The notes under the pieces: generated by a model
The model's database searches: none
The model's input: only the letters and a program-made list of their open reading frames with translations
Told to the model about the DNA's origin: nothing
Origin: Thiosulfatihalobacter marinus
Lineage (GTDB): Bacteria; Pseudomonadota; Alphaproteobacteria; Rhodobacterales; Rhodobacteraceae
Reading direction: 5' to 3'
NCBI RefSeq assembly: GCF_016019955.1
Contig: NZ_JAECRZ010000001.1
Span: forward strand, 372,001-436,000
DNA: 64,000 nucleotides
Shown: one piece after another, positions 36,191 through 44,686 of the stretch
Position numbering within the stretch: position 1 is the stretch's first letter
How the letters are laid out: each line of letters starts with the position of its first letter
Made by a program: the position numbers and the translations under genes

Positions 36191-37473
36191 TCACGCAGAG
36201 CCTGGCGCAATTTGTCGCCCAAACGCAATCGGCGCCCGACGCCACGCGGCACATGGTGCGGTTGTCATTGCTGGACTGGGCCGCGGTGGGCCTGGCCGGG
36301 TGCCGGGAGCCGGTGGCGCGGATCACCCGCGCGATGGCGCTGGACGAGGCCGGCGCGGCGCAGGCGCATCTGTTTGGCGGCGGGCGGGCTCCGGCGCGGG
36401 CGGCGGCGCTGGTCAACGGGGCGACAAGCCATGCGCTGGATTATGACGACACGCATTTCGCCCATATCGGGCATCCCAGCGTCGCGGTGATTCCGGCGGC
36501 GCTGGCCGTGGCAGAGCGCGAGGGGGCCGGCGGGGCGGAGCTGCAACTGGCGGCATTGCTGGGGATCGAGACAAGTATCCGTGTGGGAATTTGGCTGGGG
36601 CGGGATCATTATCAGACCGGGTTTCACCAGACCGGCACGGCAGGTGCCTTTGGCGCGGCGGCGGCGGCGGCGCGGTTGATGGGGCTGGACGCGGCCGGGA
36701 TTGCGGCGGCGCTGGGGCTTGTGGCGACGCGCGCCTCGGGGTTGAAATCGCAGTTCGGAACCATGGGCAAACCCTATAACGCCGGGATCGCGGCGGCCAA
36801 CGGGGTGGAAGCGGCGACGCTTGTGGCGCGCGGCTTTGTGCCCGATCCGCAGGGGCTGGAGGCGGCGCAGGGCTTTGGCGCGACCCATGCCGGACAGGCG
36901 GACCCGGCGGCGCTGAACGGGGTGGGGCGAAACTGGCTGTTTGACGGCATCAGCCACAAGTTCCACGCCTGTTGTCACGGGCTGCACGCCACGCTGGAGG
37001 CGCTGGCGGGCATGAACCGGCCCGCGGCGGAGGAGGTGGCCGAGATCCGCATCGCGACCCATCCACGCTGGATGAGCGTATGCAACCAGAGCGACCCGGA
37101 GACCGGGCTGGGCGCGAAGTTTTCCTATCGCATGGTCGCCGCGATGGCCTTGCTGGGCCATGATACGGCGGCGCTGGAGAGCTATTCGGACGCGCTGTGC
37201 GCCGATCCGCAACTGCGGGCTTTGCGCGCGCGCGTGGCGGTTGCGCAGGATGGCGAACTGAGCGAGACACAGGCCCGGGTGCGGATCGTGCAAAAGGACG
37301 GAACGCTGCACGAGGCGTTTCACGATCTTGACGCGCCGATGGCGCCCGAGCGGCGCGAGGCGCGGCTGAAATCCAAGGCGGCGGCGCTGGTCGGACAGGC
37401 GCGGTCAGAGGCGTTGTGGGATATGGTTGTGGCAGAGGCGGCGCCGGATGAGCTGGGCGCTGCGTTGACATAG
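36187..37473 (+). CDS. MmgE/PrpD family protein
   Basis: A 428-residue protein of the MmgE/PrpD family, which includes 2-methylcitrate dehydratase and related dehydratases and decarboxylases. Visible segments are VNGATSHALDYDDTHFAHIGHPSVAVIPAALAVAE, TAGAFGAAAAAARLMGLD, GTMGKPYNAGIAAANGVEAATLVARGF and FDGISHKFHACCHGLHATLEAL. No other propionate-pathway gene is nearby, so the substrate is not known. The ATG overlaps the ratA stop. Confidence 0.88.
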   Translation: MITQSLAQFVAQTQSAPDATRHMVRLSLLDWAAVGLAGCREPVARITRAMALDEAGAAQAHLFGGGRAPARAAALVNGATSHALDYDDTHFAHIGHPSVAVIPAALAVAEREGAGGAELQLAALLGIETSIRVGIWLGRDHYQTGFHQTGTAGAFGAAAAAARLMGLDAAGIAAALGLVATRASGLKSQFGTMGKPYNAGIAAANGVEAATLVARGFVPDPQGLEAAQGFGATHAGQADPAALNGVGRNWLFDGISHKFHACCHGLHATLEALAGMNRPAAEEVAEIRIATHPRWMSVCNQSDPETGLGAKFSYRMVAAMALLGHDTAALESYSDALCADPQLRALRARVAVAQDGELSETQARVRIVQKDGTLHEAFHDLDAPMAPERREARLKSKAAALVGQARSEALWDMVVAEAAPDELGAALT

Positions 37474-37487
37474 CCGGGCAAAATGAC

Positions 37488-37513
37488 AAAGGCGACCTTG
37501 GGGGGCCGCCTTT
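37488..37513. terminator. Hairpin between convergent MmgE/PrpD and amtB genes
   Basis: AAAGGCG (37488-37494) pairs with CGCCTTT (37507-37513) across a 12-base loop. The A and T tracts allow it to act in both directions, between two convergent stops. Confidence 0.5.
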
Positions 37514-37534
37514 GCCGGCAGTCTGGAATCGATG

Positions 37535-38716
37535 TCAGGATGCGATGTCGTAGGCCCGTTCGCCATGGGCGGCGAGGTCGAGCCCGTTGACTTCGGTTTC
37601 GGCATCCACGCGCAGCGGCGTGATCAGGGCGCAGATTTTGACCAGCGCAAATGTCATGACAACCGTGAAAACCCCGACGATGGCCAGCCCGCCAAGTTGG
37701 GCAACCCAGGCGGCCTGGCCAAACACGGCGATCATGAGCGTGCCGAAGATGCCGCCGACGCCATGCACCGCGAACACGTCCAGCGTGTCATCGATCTTGA
37801 CCTTGTTGCGCACAAAGTTCACCGCTTCCTGGCACAGGATACCGGCGACGGCGCCGATGAACATGGCCTCGACCGGGCCGACAAAGCCGCTGGCCGGGGT
37901 GATCGAGGCCAGCCCGGCGATGGTTCCGGTGACAAGGCCGACCATCGAAGCCTTGCCATATTTGATGCGTTCCCACAGCGCCCAGGTAAGCGAGGCGGTG
38001 GCGGCGGAAATATGCGTAACCGTCAGCGCCATGGCCGCGCCGCCATCGGCGGCCAGCTGCGAGCCGCCGTTGAACCCGAACCAGCCGACCCACAGCATCG
38101 CCGCGCCGATCATCACCATCCAGGGCGCGTGTGGCGGAGTGGTGCGGTTCAGGCGCGGGCCAAGCAGGACCGCGATCACCAGCGCCGCCAGACCGGCGGT
38201 TTCATGCACGACGACACCGCCGGCGAAATCGCGCACGCCGACCTCTCCCAGAATACCGCCATCGGACAACATGCCGCCGCCCCAGATCCAGTGCACTACG
38301 GGTGCGTAGACCAGAAGCATCCACAGCCCCGAGAAGAGCAGCACGAAGCCAAAGCCGATCCGCTCGACATAGGCGCCCACGATCAGGGCCGGGGTGATGA
38401 TGGCAAAGGTCATCTGGAAGGCAAAGAACAGCACTTCGGGCAGGGTGCCGGACAGGCTTTCGCTGGTGACGCCGCTGAGAAACATCTTGCCCAGACCGCC
38501 CCAGAGCCCGCTGTCACCATCGCCAAAGGCAATGGAATAGCCGACGACCAGCCAAAGCACGCTCATCAGGCAGGCGACGGCGTAGGTTTGTGTAAAGGCG
38601 CTCAGCACGTTGCGCGCCCGTACCAGCCCACCATAGAACAGCGCCAGACCCGGCAATGTCATGAACAGGACCAGGGCAGTCGCCACTATGATCCACGCGG
38701 TATCCGCTCCGTTCAT
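37535..38716 (-). CDS. amtB: Ammonium transporter AmtB
   Basis: A 393-residue, 11-helix channel for ammonium. The pore twin histidines are visible in VVVHETAGLAAL and VFAVHGVGGIFGTLM, and the gate and lining segments in PVVHWIWGGGML and MLWVGWFGFNGGS. Start MNGADTAW at 38716 has GGAAGGGAA upstream. The usual partner glnK is not adjacent on either side. A dyad like an NtrC site lies at 38802-38818. Confidence 0.95.
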   Translation of the reverse strand: MNGADTAWIIVATALVLFMTLPGLALFYGGLVRARNVLSAFTQTYAVACLMSVLWLVVGYSIAFGDGDSGLWGGLGKMFLSGVTSESLSGTLPEVLFFAFQMTFAIITPALIVGAYVERIGFGFVLLFSGLWMLLVYAPVVHWIWGGGMLSDGGILGEVGVRDFAGGVVVHETAGLAALVIAVLLGPRLNRTTPPHAPWMVMIGAAMLWVGWFGFNGGSQLAADGGAAMALTVTHISAATASLTWALWERIKYGKASMVGLVTGTIAGLASITPASGFVGPVEAMFIGAVAGILCQEAVNFVRNKVKIDDTLDVFAVHGVGGIFGTLMIAVFGQAAWVAQLGGLAIVGVFTVVMTFALVKICALITPLRVDAETEVNGLDLAAHGERAYDIAS

Positions 38717-38801
38717 TTCCCTTCCTTTCCGATTATTCGTTGGGTTTGCGGCCAAAGACCGGATAGGCGGCGCAAAACAAAGAGGCAAAGGCAGGATCGG
38801 G

Positions 38802-38818
38802 TGCCCTAAACATGGGCA
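38802..38818. promoter_or_regulatory. Possible NtrC-binding dyad upstream of amtB
   Basis: TGCCC-N7-GGGCA, a perfect 17-bp inverted repeat with the outer TGC...GCA and overall length of the classical NtrC site (TGCACC-N5-GGTGCA). It is centred about 94 bp before the amtB ATG. No well-spaced sigma-54 GG-N10-GC pair was found downstream of it. Confidence 0.45.
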
Positions 38819-38874
38819 TTTTGCAATTCGATTAAATTATGAGCGAAAATTGCCCGGCGGCGCCCGTAAATGCA

Positions 38875-39348
38875 TCAGAAGTGGGATGCGGCCGTCAGGA
38901 TCAGGGACAGCGCGTGATTCCGTGCCAAGCGGCGCACGGCATCGCGCCCCGGCGCGCCGAATTCCACGGTTTCGGTGATGCAGCCGCGATCCGTGGCCAG
39001 TCCAAAGCAGACCCGCCCTTCGGGTTTGAACTCTGATCCGCCGGGGCCGGCGATTCCGGTGACGGCGACGGCGATTTCCGCGTCGCTGTTGACCAGCGCG
39101 CCCAGGGCCATTTCCCGTGCCACCTGTTCAGAGACCGCGCCATGGGCGGCGAGCGTGGCCTCGCGCACGCCCAGCATCTCGGACTTGGCGGTGTTGGTGT
39201 AGGTGACAAAGCCCCGTTCGAACACCGCCGAAGAGCCGGGGATGTCCGTCAGCGCGGCGGCGACCATGCCGCCGGTACAGCTTTCGGCGGTGGCGATGCG
39301 CAGCCCCTTTTCGATACAGGCCGCAAGGATATCCGAGGCCAGGGTCAC
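38875..39348 (-). CDS. pncC: Nicotinamide-nucleotide amidase PncC (CinA C-terminal domain type)
   Basis: A 157-residue stand-alone CinA domain that deamidates NMN to nicotinate mononucleotide in pyridine-nucleotide recycling. Key segments are RIATAESCTGGMVAAALTDIPGSS, GFVTYTNTAKSEMLGV and AVAVTGIAGPGG. GTG start that overlaps the pgpA stop. It is the last of a coupled unit ispDF-pgpA-pncC. It lacks the N-terminal molybdopterin-like domain of full CinA. Confidence 0.92.
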   Translation of the reverse strand: MTLASDILAACIEKGLRIATAESCTGGMVAAALTDIPGSSAVFERGFVTYTNTAKSEMLGVREATLAAHGAVSEQVAREMALGALVNSDAEIAVAVTGIAGPGGSEFKPEGRVCFGLATDRGCITETVEFGAPGRDAVRRLARNHALSLILTAASHF

Positions 39349-39836
39349 AGGCGCAGCACCGCATGGGTGAGAAAGGCAAGCGCGCCCGTGGCAATGGCGG
39401 CAAAGATGCCCGCGATCACGTCATCCAGCATGACCCCCAGCGCATCGCCGCGCCGGTCGGCCCAGCCGACCAGCCAGGGCTTGGTGATGTCAAAGAGCCG
39501 GAACAGCAGGAAACCGGCGATCCAGCCGGGATAGAGGCGCAGCGGATCCAGGCCGGCATTCCAGGCGCCATAGCTGACCACAAGAAGCGCAATCCATTGG
39601 CCCGCGACCTCGTCGATGACGATCTCGGAAGGGTCATGATCCTGTGATCCCAGCGTGGCCCGATAGGTGGCCCACCAGCCGATAAGGAACACGGCCACCG
39701 TGGCAACCAGCAGCAGCGGGAAGCCACCCAGATAATGCAGCCCGAGCGCGCCGAGAACACCGACGGCCGATCCCCATGTGCCCGGCGCGGGGCGGATATG
39801 GCCGACGCCAAAGACCGTGGCGATCAGGCGACTCAT
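39345..39836 (-). CDS. pgpA: Phosphatidylglycerophosphatase A
   Basis: Dephosphorylates phosphatidylglycerophosphate to phosphatidylglycerol at the inner membrane. The 163-residue protein has four membrane helices, the N-terminal [15 protein letters not shown] motif, the acidic [14 protein letters not shown] motif and FDITKPW before a DDVIAG helix. Overlaps both neighbours by four bases. Confidence 0.94.
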   Translation of the reverse strand: MSRLIATVFGVGHIRPAPGTWGSAVGVLGALGLHYLGGFPLLLVATVAVFLIGWWATYRATLGSQDHDPSEIVIDEVAGQWIALLVVSYGAWNAGLDPLRLYPGWIAGFLLFRLFDITKPWLVGWADRRGDALGVMLDDVIAGIFAAIATGALAFLTHAVLRL

Positions 39837-40978
39837 GATGCCACCAGCGCGGCGGTGGCAATCGCGGCGATGCCTTCGGCGCGTCCCGTGAAGCCCAGCT
39901 TTTCCGAAGTGGTGGCCTTGACCGAAATGCGGTCCGGGGCAATCCCGGTGATTTCGGCCATACGAGCGCTCATCGCGGCGGCGTGCGGGCCGATCCTGGG
40001 GTGTTCGCAGATCAGGGTACAGTCGATATTGGCGATGGCAAATCCCATTTCGGAAGCAAGATCAACGGCATGGCGCAGAAAGATCGCGCTGTCGGCATTT
40101 TTCCACCTGGACTCGCCGGGCGGAAAGTGGCGCCCGATATCGCCCTGTGCCAGCGCGCCGTAAAGGGCATCGGTGACGGCGTGCATTCCGACATCGGCAT
40201 CGCTATGGCCCCGCAAGGCCCGATCGTGCGGGATGCGGATGCCGCAAAGGGTGACATGATCGCCCGGTTCGAAGGCGTGTACGTCAAAGCCGTTGCCCAA
40301 TCTAATGTCCATTCTGCCTCTCAGTTGCGTTTCCAGCCGGGCGAAATCGTCCGGCGTGGTGATCTTCAGGTTGGCTTCGTCGCCCGCCACGATGGCCACG
40401 TCAAGCCCGGCGGCGCGGGCAACTTCGACATCATCGGCGGCGCCGCCGGGATGGGCGCGGTGGGCGGCAAGGATGTCGGGCAGGGCAAAGCCCTGCGGGG
40501 TCTGGGCGCGAAACAGCCCGTCGCGGTCCTGTGTACCGGCGACATGACCCGCCTTGCCCCGCCAGAGCGCATCCGTGACCGGCAGGGCCGGGGCCGCGCC
40601 CGCAGCCCCGCCCCGCAGTGCCGCCAGCACCGCCGAAATGATGGCAGGCGTGACACCGGCGCGCGCGACATCGTGGATCAGGACATGGGTAAATCCCTGA
40701 TCGGCAATGGATTCCAGCCCTGCCCGCACAGAGGCATCACGGGTGGCGCCACCGTGGATGACTGCGGCAGGCAGGCCCGCGACCCGCGCCGCATCGTCGG
40801 GGTGAATTACCAGGACGATGTGATCAATGCCCGGATGTGCCAAAAAGGCGGCGACCGTCCAGTCGGCCACGCGGCGCCCGGCCAGCGGGCGCCATTGCTT
40901 TGGCACGTCCCCGCCCGCGCGCCTGCCGCGCCCGGCGGCCACGATCACGGCGGCGGTTTTGAAGTGCGTCTGTGTCAT
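39833..40978 (-). CDS. ispDF: Bifunctional IspD/IspF of the MEP isoprenoid pathway
   Basis: A 381-residue fusion. The IspD half (residues 1-225) forms CDP-methylerythritol and has [21 protein letters not shown] and [13 protein letters not shown]. The IspF half (226-381) makes the cyclodiphosphate and starts [14 protein letters not shown], with zinc ligands in the DVHAF and [12 protein letters not shown] segments and [13 protein letters not shown] near the end. The IspE step is encoded elsewhere. Fusion is common in alphaproteobacteria. Divergent from dusB. Confidence 0.96.
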   Translation of the reverse strand: MTQTHFKTAAVIVAAGRGRRAGGDVPKQWRPLAGRRVADWTVAAFLAHPGIDHIVLVIHPDDAARVAGLPAAVIHGGATRDASVRAGLESIADQGFTHVLIHDVARAGVTPAIISAVLAALRGGAAGAAPALPVTDALWRGKAGHVAGTQDRDGLFRAQTPQGFALPDILAAHRAHPGGAADDVEVARAAGLDVAIVAGDEANLKITTPDDFARLETQLRGRMDIRLGNGFDVHAFEPGDHVTLCGIRIPHDRALRGHSDADVGMHAVTDALYGALAQGDIGRHFPPGESRWKNADSAIFLRHAVDLASEMGFAIANIDCTLICEHPRIGPHAAAMSARMAEITGIAPDRISVKATTSEKLGFTGRAEGIAAIATAALVAS

Positions 40979-41137
40979 GCCGTCTGTCTAGAACCTGCAA
41001 GTCTGAGTGGCAATTGACCCCATGCAAATGCTCAAAATTTAGGCAAGTGCATAAAATCGCCTCAAATCTCCTTGCGGTATTGTTGAGCTTGCCCGGTGAG
41101 TCGGGTAGCACGGGGTAAATGCACAAGGATTAGGCAT

Positions 41138-42139
41138 TTGACCGTTCAATTATCGCACCTGACATTGGCGCCGCCCGTGTTTCTGGCCCCGCTGGCCGGG
41201 ATAACCGACCGCCCGTTTCGTGACCTGGTCTTGGGCTTTGGCGCGGGGCTGGTTGTCAGCGAAATGGTGGCCAGCCAGGAAATGGTACAGGCCAAGCCCG
41301 GTGTGCGCGAGCGGGCCGAGCTGGGCTTTGGCCGTGCCAATACGGCGGTGCAGCTGGCCGGGCGCGAGGCGCATTGGATGGCCGAGGCCGCGCGGCAGGT
41401 TGCCGACAATGGCGCGGCGCTGATCGACATCAATATGGGCTGTCCGGCCAAAAAAGTCACCAGCAGCAGCGGCGCCGGGGCCAGTGGGTCGGCGCTGATG
41501 AAGGATCTCGATCATGCGCTGAGCCTGATCGAGGCGGTGGTCGGGGCCGTGGATATTCCGGTCACGTTGAAGACCCGGCTGGGATGGGACGACGCGATGC
41601 GCAACGCGCCCGAACTGGCGCGCCGTGCCGAGGCGGCAGGGGTGCGGATGATCACGATTCACGGGCGCACGCGCTGTCAGTTCTACAAGGGGCACGCGGA
41701 TTGGGCGGCGATTGCCGAGGTGAAAGAGGCGGTGACTGTGCCGGTGATCGCGAATGGCGACATCACCTCGACGGCAACGGCGCGGGCTGCTCTGGAGCGG
41801 TCCGGCGCCGATGGCGTGATGGTGGGTCGTGGAGCGCAGGGGCGACCCTGGGTGCTGGCGCAGATCGCGGCGGAGGTGTTTGGTTGCCCGGCCCCGGAAG
41901 TGCCGCGCGGGGGCGCGCTGGCCGGGCTGGTGGCGGCGCATTACGAAGCGATGCTGGGGTTTTACGGCCGCGACCTGGGACTGCGCGTCGCGCGCAAGCA
42001 TCTGGGCTGGTACATGGATACGGCCGGCACCGGCCCGATCCTGCGCCGCCGGATCCTGACGGCGCGCGATCCGGGCGAGGTGCTGCGCGCGCTGCCCGAG
42101 GCACTTGCGGACACAGCACAACACGGGGCGGCGGCATGA
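41138..42139 (+). CDS. dusB: tRNA-dihydrouridine synthase B (NifR3)
   Basis: FMN enzyme that reduces uridines in the tRNA D-loop. The 333-residue protein has PVFLAPLAGITDRPFRDL, the IDINMGCPAKKV motif, ITIHGRTRCQFYKGHADW and VIANGDITSTATAR. TTG at 41138, with AAGGA nine bases upstream, was chosen because an earlier GTG (41096) adds non-family residues and spans a likely promoter. It overlaps ntrB by four bases, the classic nifR3-ntrB-ntrC order of Rhodobacter. Confidence 0.93.
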   Translation: MTVQLSHLTLAPPVFLAPLAGITDRPFRDLVLGFGAGLVVSEMVASQEMVQAKPGVRERAELGFGRANTAVQLAGREAHWMAEAARQVADNGAALIDINMGCPAKKVTSSSGAGASGSALMKDLDHALSLIEAVVGAVDIPVTLKTRLGWDDAMRNAPELARRAEAAGVRMITIHGRTRCQFYKGHADWAAIAEVKEAVTVPVIANGDITSTATARAALERSGADGVMVGRGAQGRPWVLAQIAAEVFGCPAPEVPRGGALAGLVAAHYEAMLGFYGRDLGLRVARKHLGWYMDTAGTGPILRRRILTARDPGEVLRALPEALADTAQHGAAA

Positions 42140-43221
42140 GCATGGACAGCGCGATCTGGAACTCGTTGCCGATGCCGGCAGTGCTGATCGATGCTCAGGA
42201 TACGATCCAGGACCTGAACCCGGCTGCCGAGGGATTCTTGAATGCTTCGTCCAAGGCAATGCGCGGTCAGCCGATCTGGGACAAGATCATGATCGACGCG
42301 CCGCTGGAAGAGGCGTTTCGGCGCGCGCGTGACAATGGCACGCCGCTGTTCGTGAACGATGTGGATGTCGGCACGGGCGAGGGGCCGCCGGTGCAGTGCA
42401 CCTTGCAGATCGCACCGGTGGCGGATGCGCCGGGAGAGATGATTTTCCTGGTCTCGTCGCGCGAACTGGCCGGGCGCATGACCCGGAGCCAGGGAGTAAA
42501 ATCCTCGGCCAAATCGGCCATCGGCATGGCCGAAATGCTGGCGCACGAGATCAAGAACCCGCTGGCCGGAATCACCGGCGCAGCGCAGCTTTTGTCGATG
42601 AACCTGGGCAGCGAAGACCTGGAACTGACGGATCTGATTGTCGAGGAAAGCCGCCGGATCGTGAAACTTCTGGAGCAGGTCGAGCAATTCGGCAACCTGT
42701 CCCCGCCGCAACGCAAGCCGGTCAATATCCACGATATTCTGGACCGCGCGCGGCGGTCGGCCTTGTTGGGGTTCGGCGCGCATATGCAGATCATTGAGGA
42801 ATATGATCCATCTTTGCCACCGGCGGAGGGCGATGCGGATCAGCTGTTGCAAGTGGTGTTGAACCTATTGAAGAACGCCTCGGAAGCTGTTGATAAAAAT
42901 GGAATAATTCGTCTCAGAACATATTACGAGCATTCCTTTCGGTTGCGTCGGGCGGATGGAACCGGTCAGCCCTTGCCCTTGCAGATCGAGGTGATCGACA
43001 ATGGACCTGGCCTGCCTCAGGACATCCAGGGCGACGTGTTCGATCCGTTTGTGTCGGGGCGCGAGAACGGCACCGGGCTTGGGTTGGCGCTGGTGAGCAA
43101 GATTATCTCGGACCATGACGGTTTGATCACCGTGGACAGCGCTCCGGGACGCACCGTGTTCCGCCTGTCGCTGCCGCGCGCGGGAAAAGAAACATTGAAA
43201 CGATATGAGGAGACCCTCTGA
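42136..43221 (+). CDS. ntrB: Nitrogen-regulation sensor kinase NtrB
   Basis: Soluble histidine kinase and phosphatase (361 residues) that signals nitrogen status, normally under PII control. It has an N-terminal PAS domain (about residues 8-105), the H-box [14 protein letters not shown] with the phospho-accepting histidine, and the ATPase boxes [19 protein letters not shown] and GTGLGLALV. It overlaps dusB (ATGA) and ntrC (TGATG). A second ATG two codons later is possible. Confidence 0.95.
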   Translation: MSMDSAIWNSLPMPAVLIDAQDTIQDLNPAAEGFLNASSKAMRGQPIWDKIMIDAPLEEAFRRARDNGTPLFVNDVDVGTGEGPPVQCTLQIAPVADAPGEMIFLVSSRELAGRMTRSQGVKSSAKSAIGMAEMLAHEIKNPLAGITGAAQLLSMNLGSEDLELTDLIVEESRRIVKLLEQVEQFGNLSPPQRKPVNIHDILDRARRSALLGFGAHMQIIEEYDPSLPPAEGDADQLLQVVLNLLKNASEAVDKNGIIRLRTYYEHSFRLRRADGTGQPLPLQIEVIDNGPGLPQDIQGDVFDPFVSGRENGTGLGLALVSKIISDHDGLITVDSAPGRTVFRLSLPRAGKETLKRYEETL

Positions 43222-44585
43222 TGGACGGCACCGTTCTTGTTGCTGACGACGACCGCACGATCCGCACCGTTCTGACGCAGGCGCTGACGCGCGCGGGCTG
43301 CAAGGTACATGCGACCAGTTCGCTGACGACGCTGATGCGCTGGGTCGGGGAAGGCAAGGGCGATGTGGTGATCACGGATGTGATGATGCCGGACGGGAAC
43401 GGGCTTGAGATGTTGCCCAAGATCAGCGAGGACCGTCCCGGCCTGCCGGTGATCGTGATCAGTGCGCAAAACACGATCATGACGGCGATCCAGGCCGCGG
43501 AGGCCGAGGCCTATGACTACCTTCCCAAGCCGTTTGACCTGCCAGACCTGATGAAGCGCACCGGCAAGGCGCTGGAACAGAAGCGCCGCGCGCCGGCCTT
43601 GGCGCCGACAGATGGCGAACGGCCGGACGAATTGCCGCTGGTCGGGCGCACTCCGGCGATGCAGGCGTTGTACCGGCTGGTTGCACGGGTGATGAATACC
43701 GACCTTCCGGTGTTGATTTCGGGGGAAAGCGGAACGGGCAAGTCTTTGATTGCGCGTGAGATTCACGATTTTTCCGATCGGCGCACCTTGCCATTCCTGG
43801 TGGTGAACGCCGCAGATCTGAGCGATCTGGAAGGGCCCGTGCGGGTGCTGGCCAAGGCCAAGGGCGGAACGATCCTGTTTGATGAGATCGGGGATATCGG
43901 CGACGAGATTCAGGCCCGGATCGTGCGTATGATCGACAATCCGGGCGACCAAAGCCCGCGATTCATGGCCACGACGCAAAGCAATCTGAACGATGCGATG
44001 GAAAAGGGAACGGTGCGGCAGGATCTGTATTATCGCCTGAACGGGGCCACGTTGCATGTGCCCAGCCTGCGCGAAAGGGTGGATGACATCCCCCTTCTGG
44101 TCGAGCATTTTCTGGCCAAGGCCGAACGTGAGGGCGCGCCGACCCGGGTGTTTTCCAAGGACTCGATGGAGATGTTGCGCGCCTATAGCTGGCCGGGAAA
44201 TGTGCGCCAGCTGGAGAACGCCGTGCGCCGGCTTGTGCTAACGGCGCGGGCGGACGAGATCATCCGGACCGAGGCCGAGGCCGTTCTGGGCGCACAGCCG
44301 CAGGTGGGGCCATTGCTGGGGGGCGAAGATACCGAAAAGCTGTCGGCAGCGGTGGCACGCCATTTGCGCCGCTATTTCGATCTGCATGGCAACATGTTGC
44401 CCCCGGCCGGTCTTTACACACGGATTTTGCGGGAAATCGAATTGCCCCTGATCGAAATCGCGCTGGATGCAACCGGCGGCAATCAGGCCAAATGCGCCGA
44501 TTTGCTTGGGATCAACCGCAATACACTCCGCAAAAAGATCACGGATCTGGATATTCAGGTGACACGACGCCGCAAGTTGATGTAA
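43221..44585 (+). CDS. ntrC: Nitrogen-regulation response regulator NtrC lacking GAFTGA
   Basis: A 454-residue regulator with a receiver domain (phospho-Asp in [13 protein letters not shown]), an AAA+ domain (Walker A GESGTGKS, Walker [12 protein letters not shown]) and a C-terminal Fis-type HTH ([21 protein letters not shown]). Between [20 protein letters not shown] and the Walker B there is a deletion, and the ELFGHxxGAFTGA loop is missing. R. capsulatus NtrC has the same feature and activates sigma-70 polymerase. So this protein probably does not work with sigma-54. Coupled to ntrB. Confidence 0.95.
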   Translation: MDGTVLVADDDRTIRTVLTQALTRAGCKVHATSSLTTLMRWVGEGKGDVVITDVMMPDGNGLEMLPKISEDRPGLPVIVISAQNTIMTAIQAAEAEAYDYLPKPFDLPDLMKRTGKALEQKRRAPALAPTDGERPDELPLVGRTPAMQALYRLVARVMNTDLPVLISGESGTGKSLIAREIHDFSDRRTLPFLVVNAADLSDLEGPVRVLAKAKGGTILFDEIGDIGDEIQARIVRMIDNPGDQSPRFMATTQSNLNDAMEKGTVRQDLYYRLNGATLHVPSLRERVDDIPLLVEHFLAKAEREGAPTRVFSKDSMEMLRAYSWPGNVRQLENAVRRLVLTARADEIIRTEAEAVLGAQPQVGPLLGGEDTEKLSAAVARHLRRYFDLHGNMLPPAGLYTRILREIELPLIEIALDATGGNQAKCADLLGINRNTLRKKITDLDIQVTRRRKLM

Positions 44586-44686
44586 AACTGCCACATAACA
44601 GTGGCGCAAAGGCCGCAGGGCTTGGAAGCGTCGCGACATATGGCGGTTGACCGTGTGAGCGGTACAAGATCAGTTGAGGGTGTCGG

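Noticed and set aside
38790-38812. Sigma-54 promoter before amtB
   Set aside because: The GG...GC spacing is 11 bases instead of 10 and the -24 element is poor.
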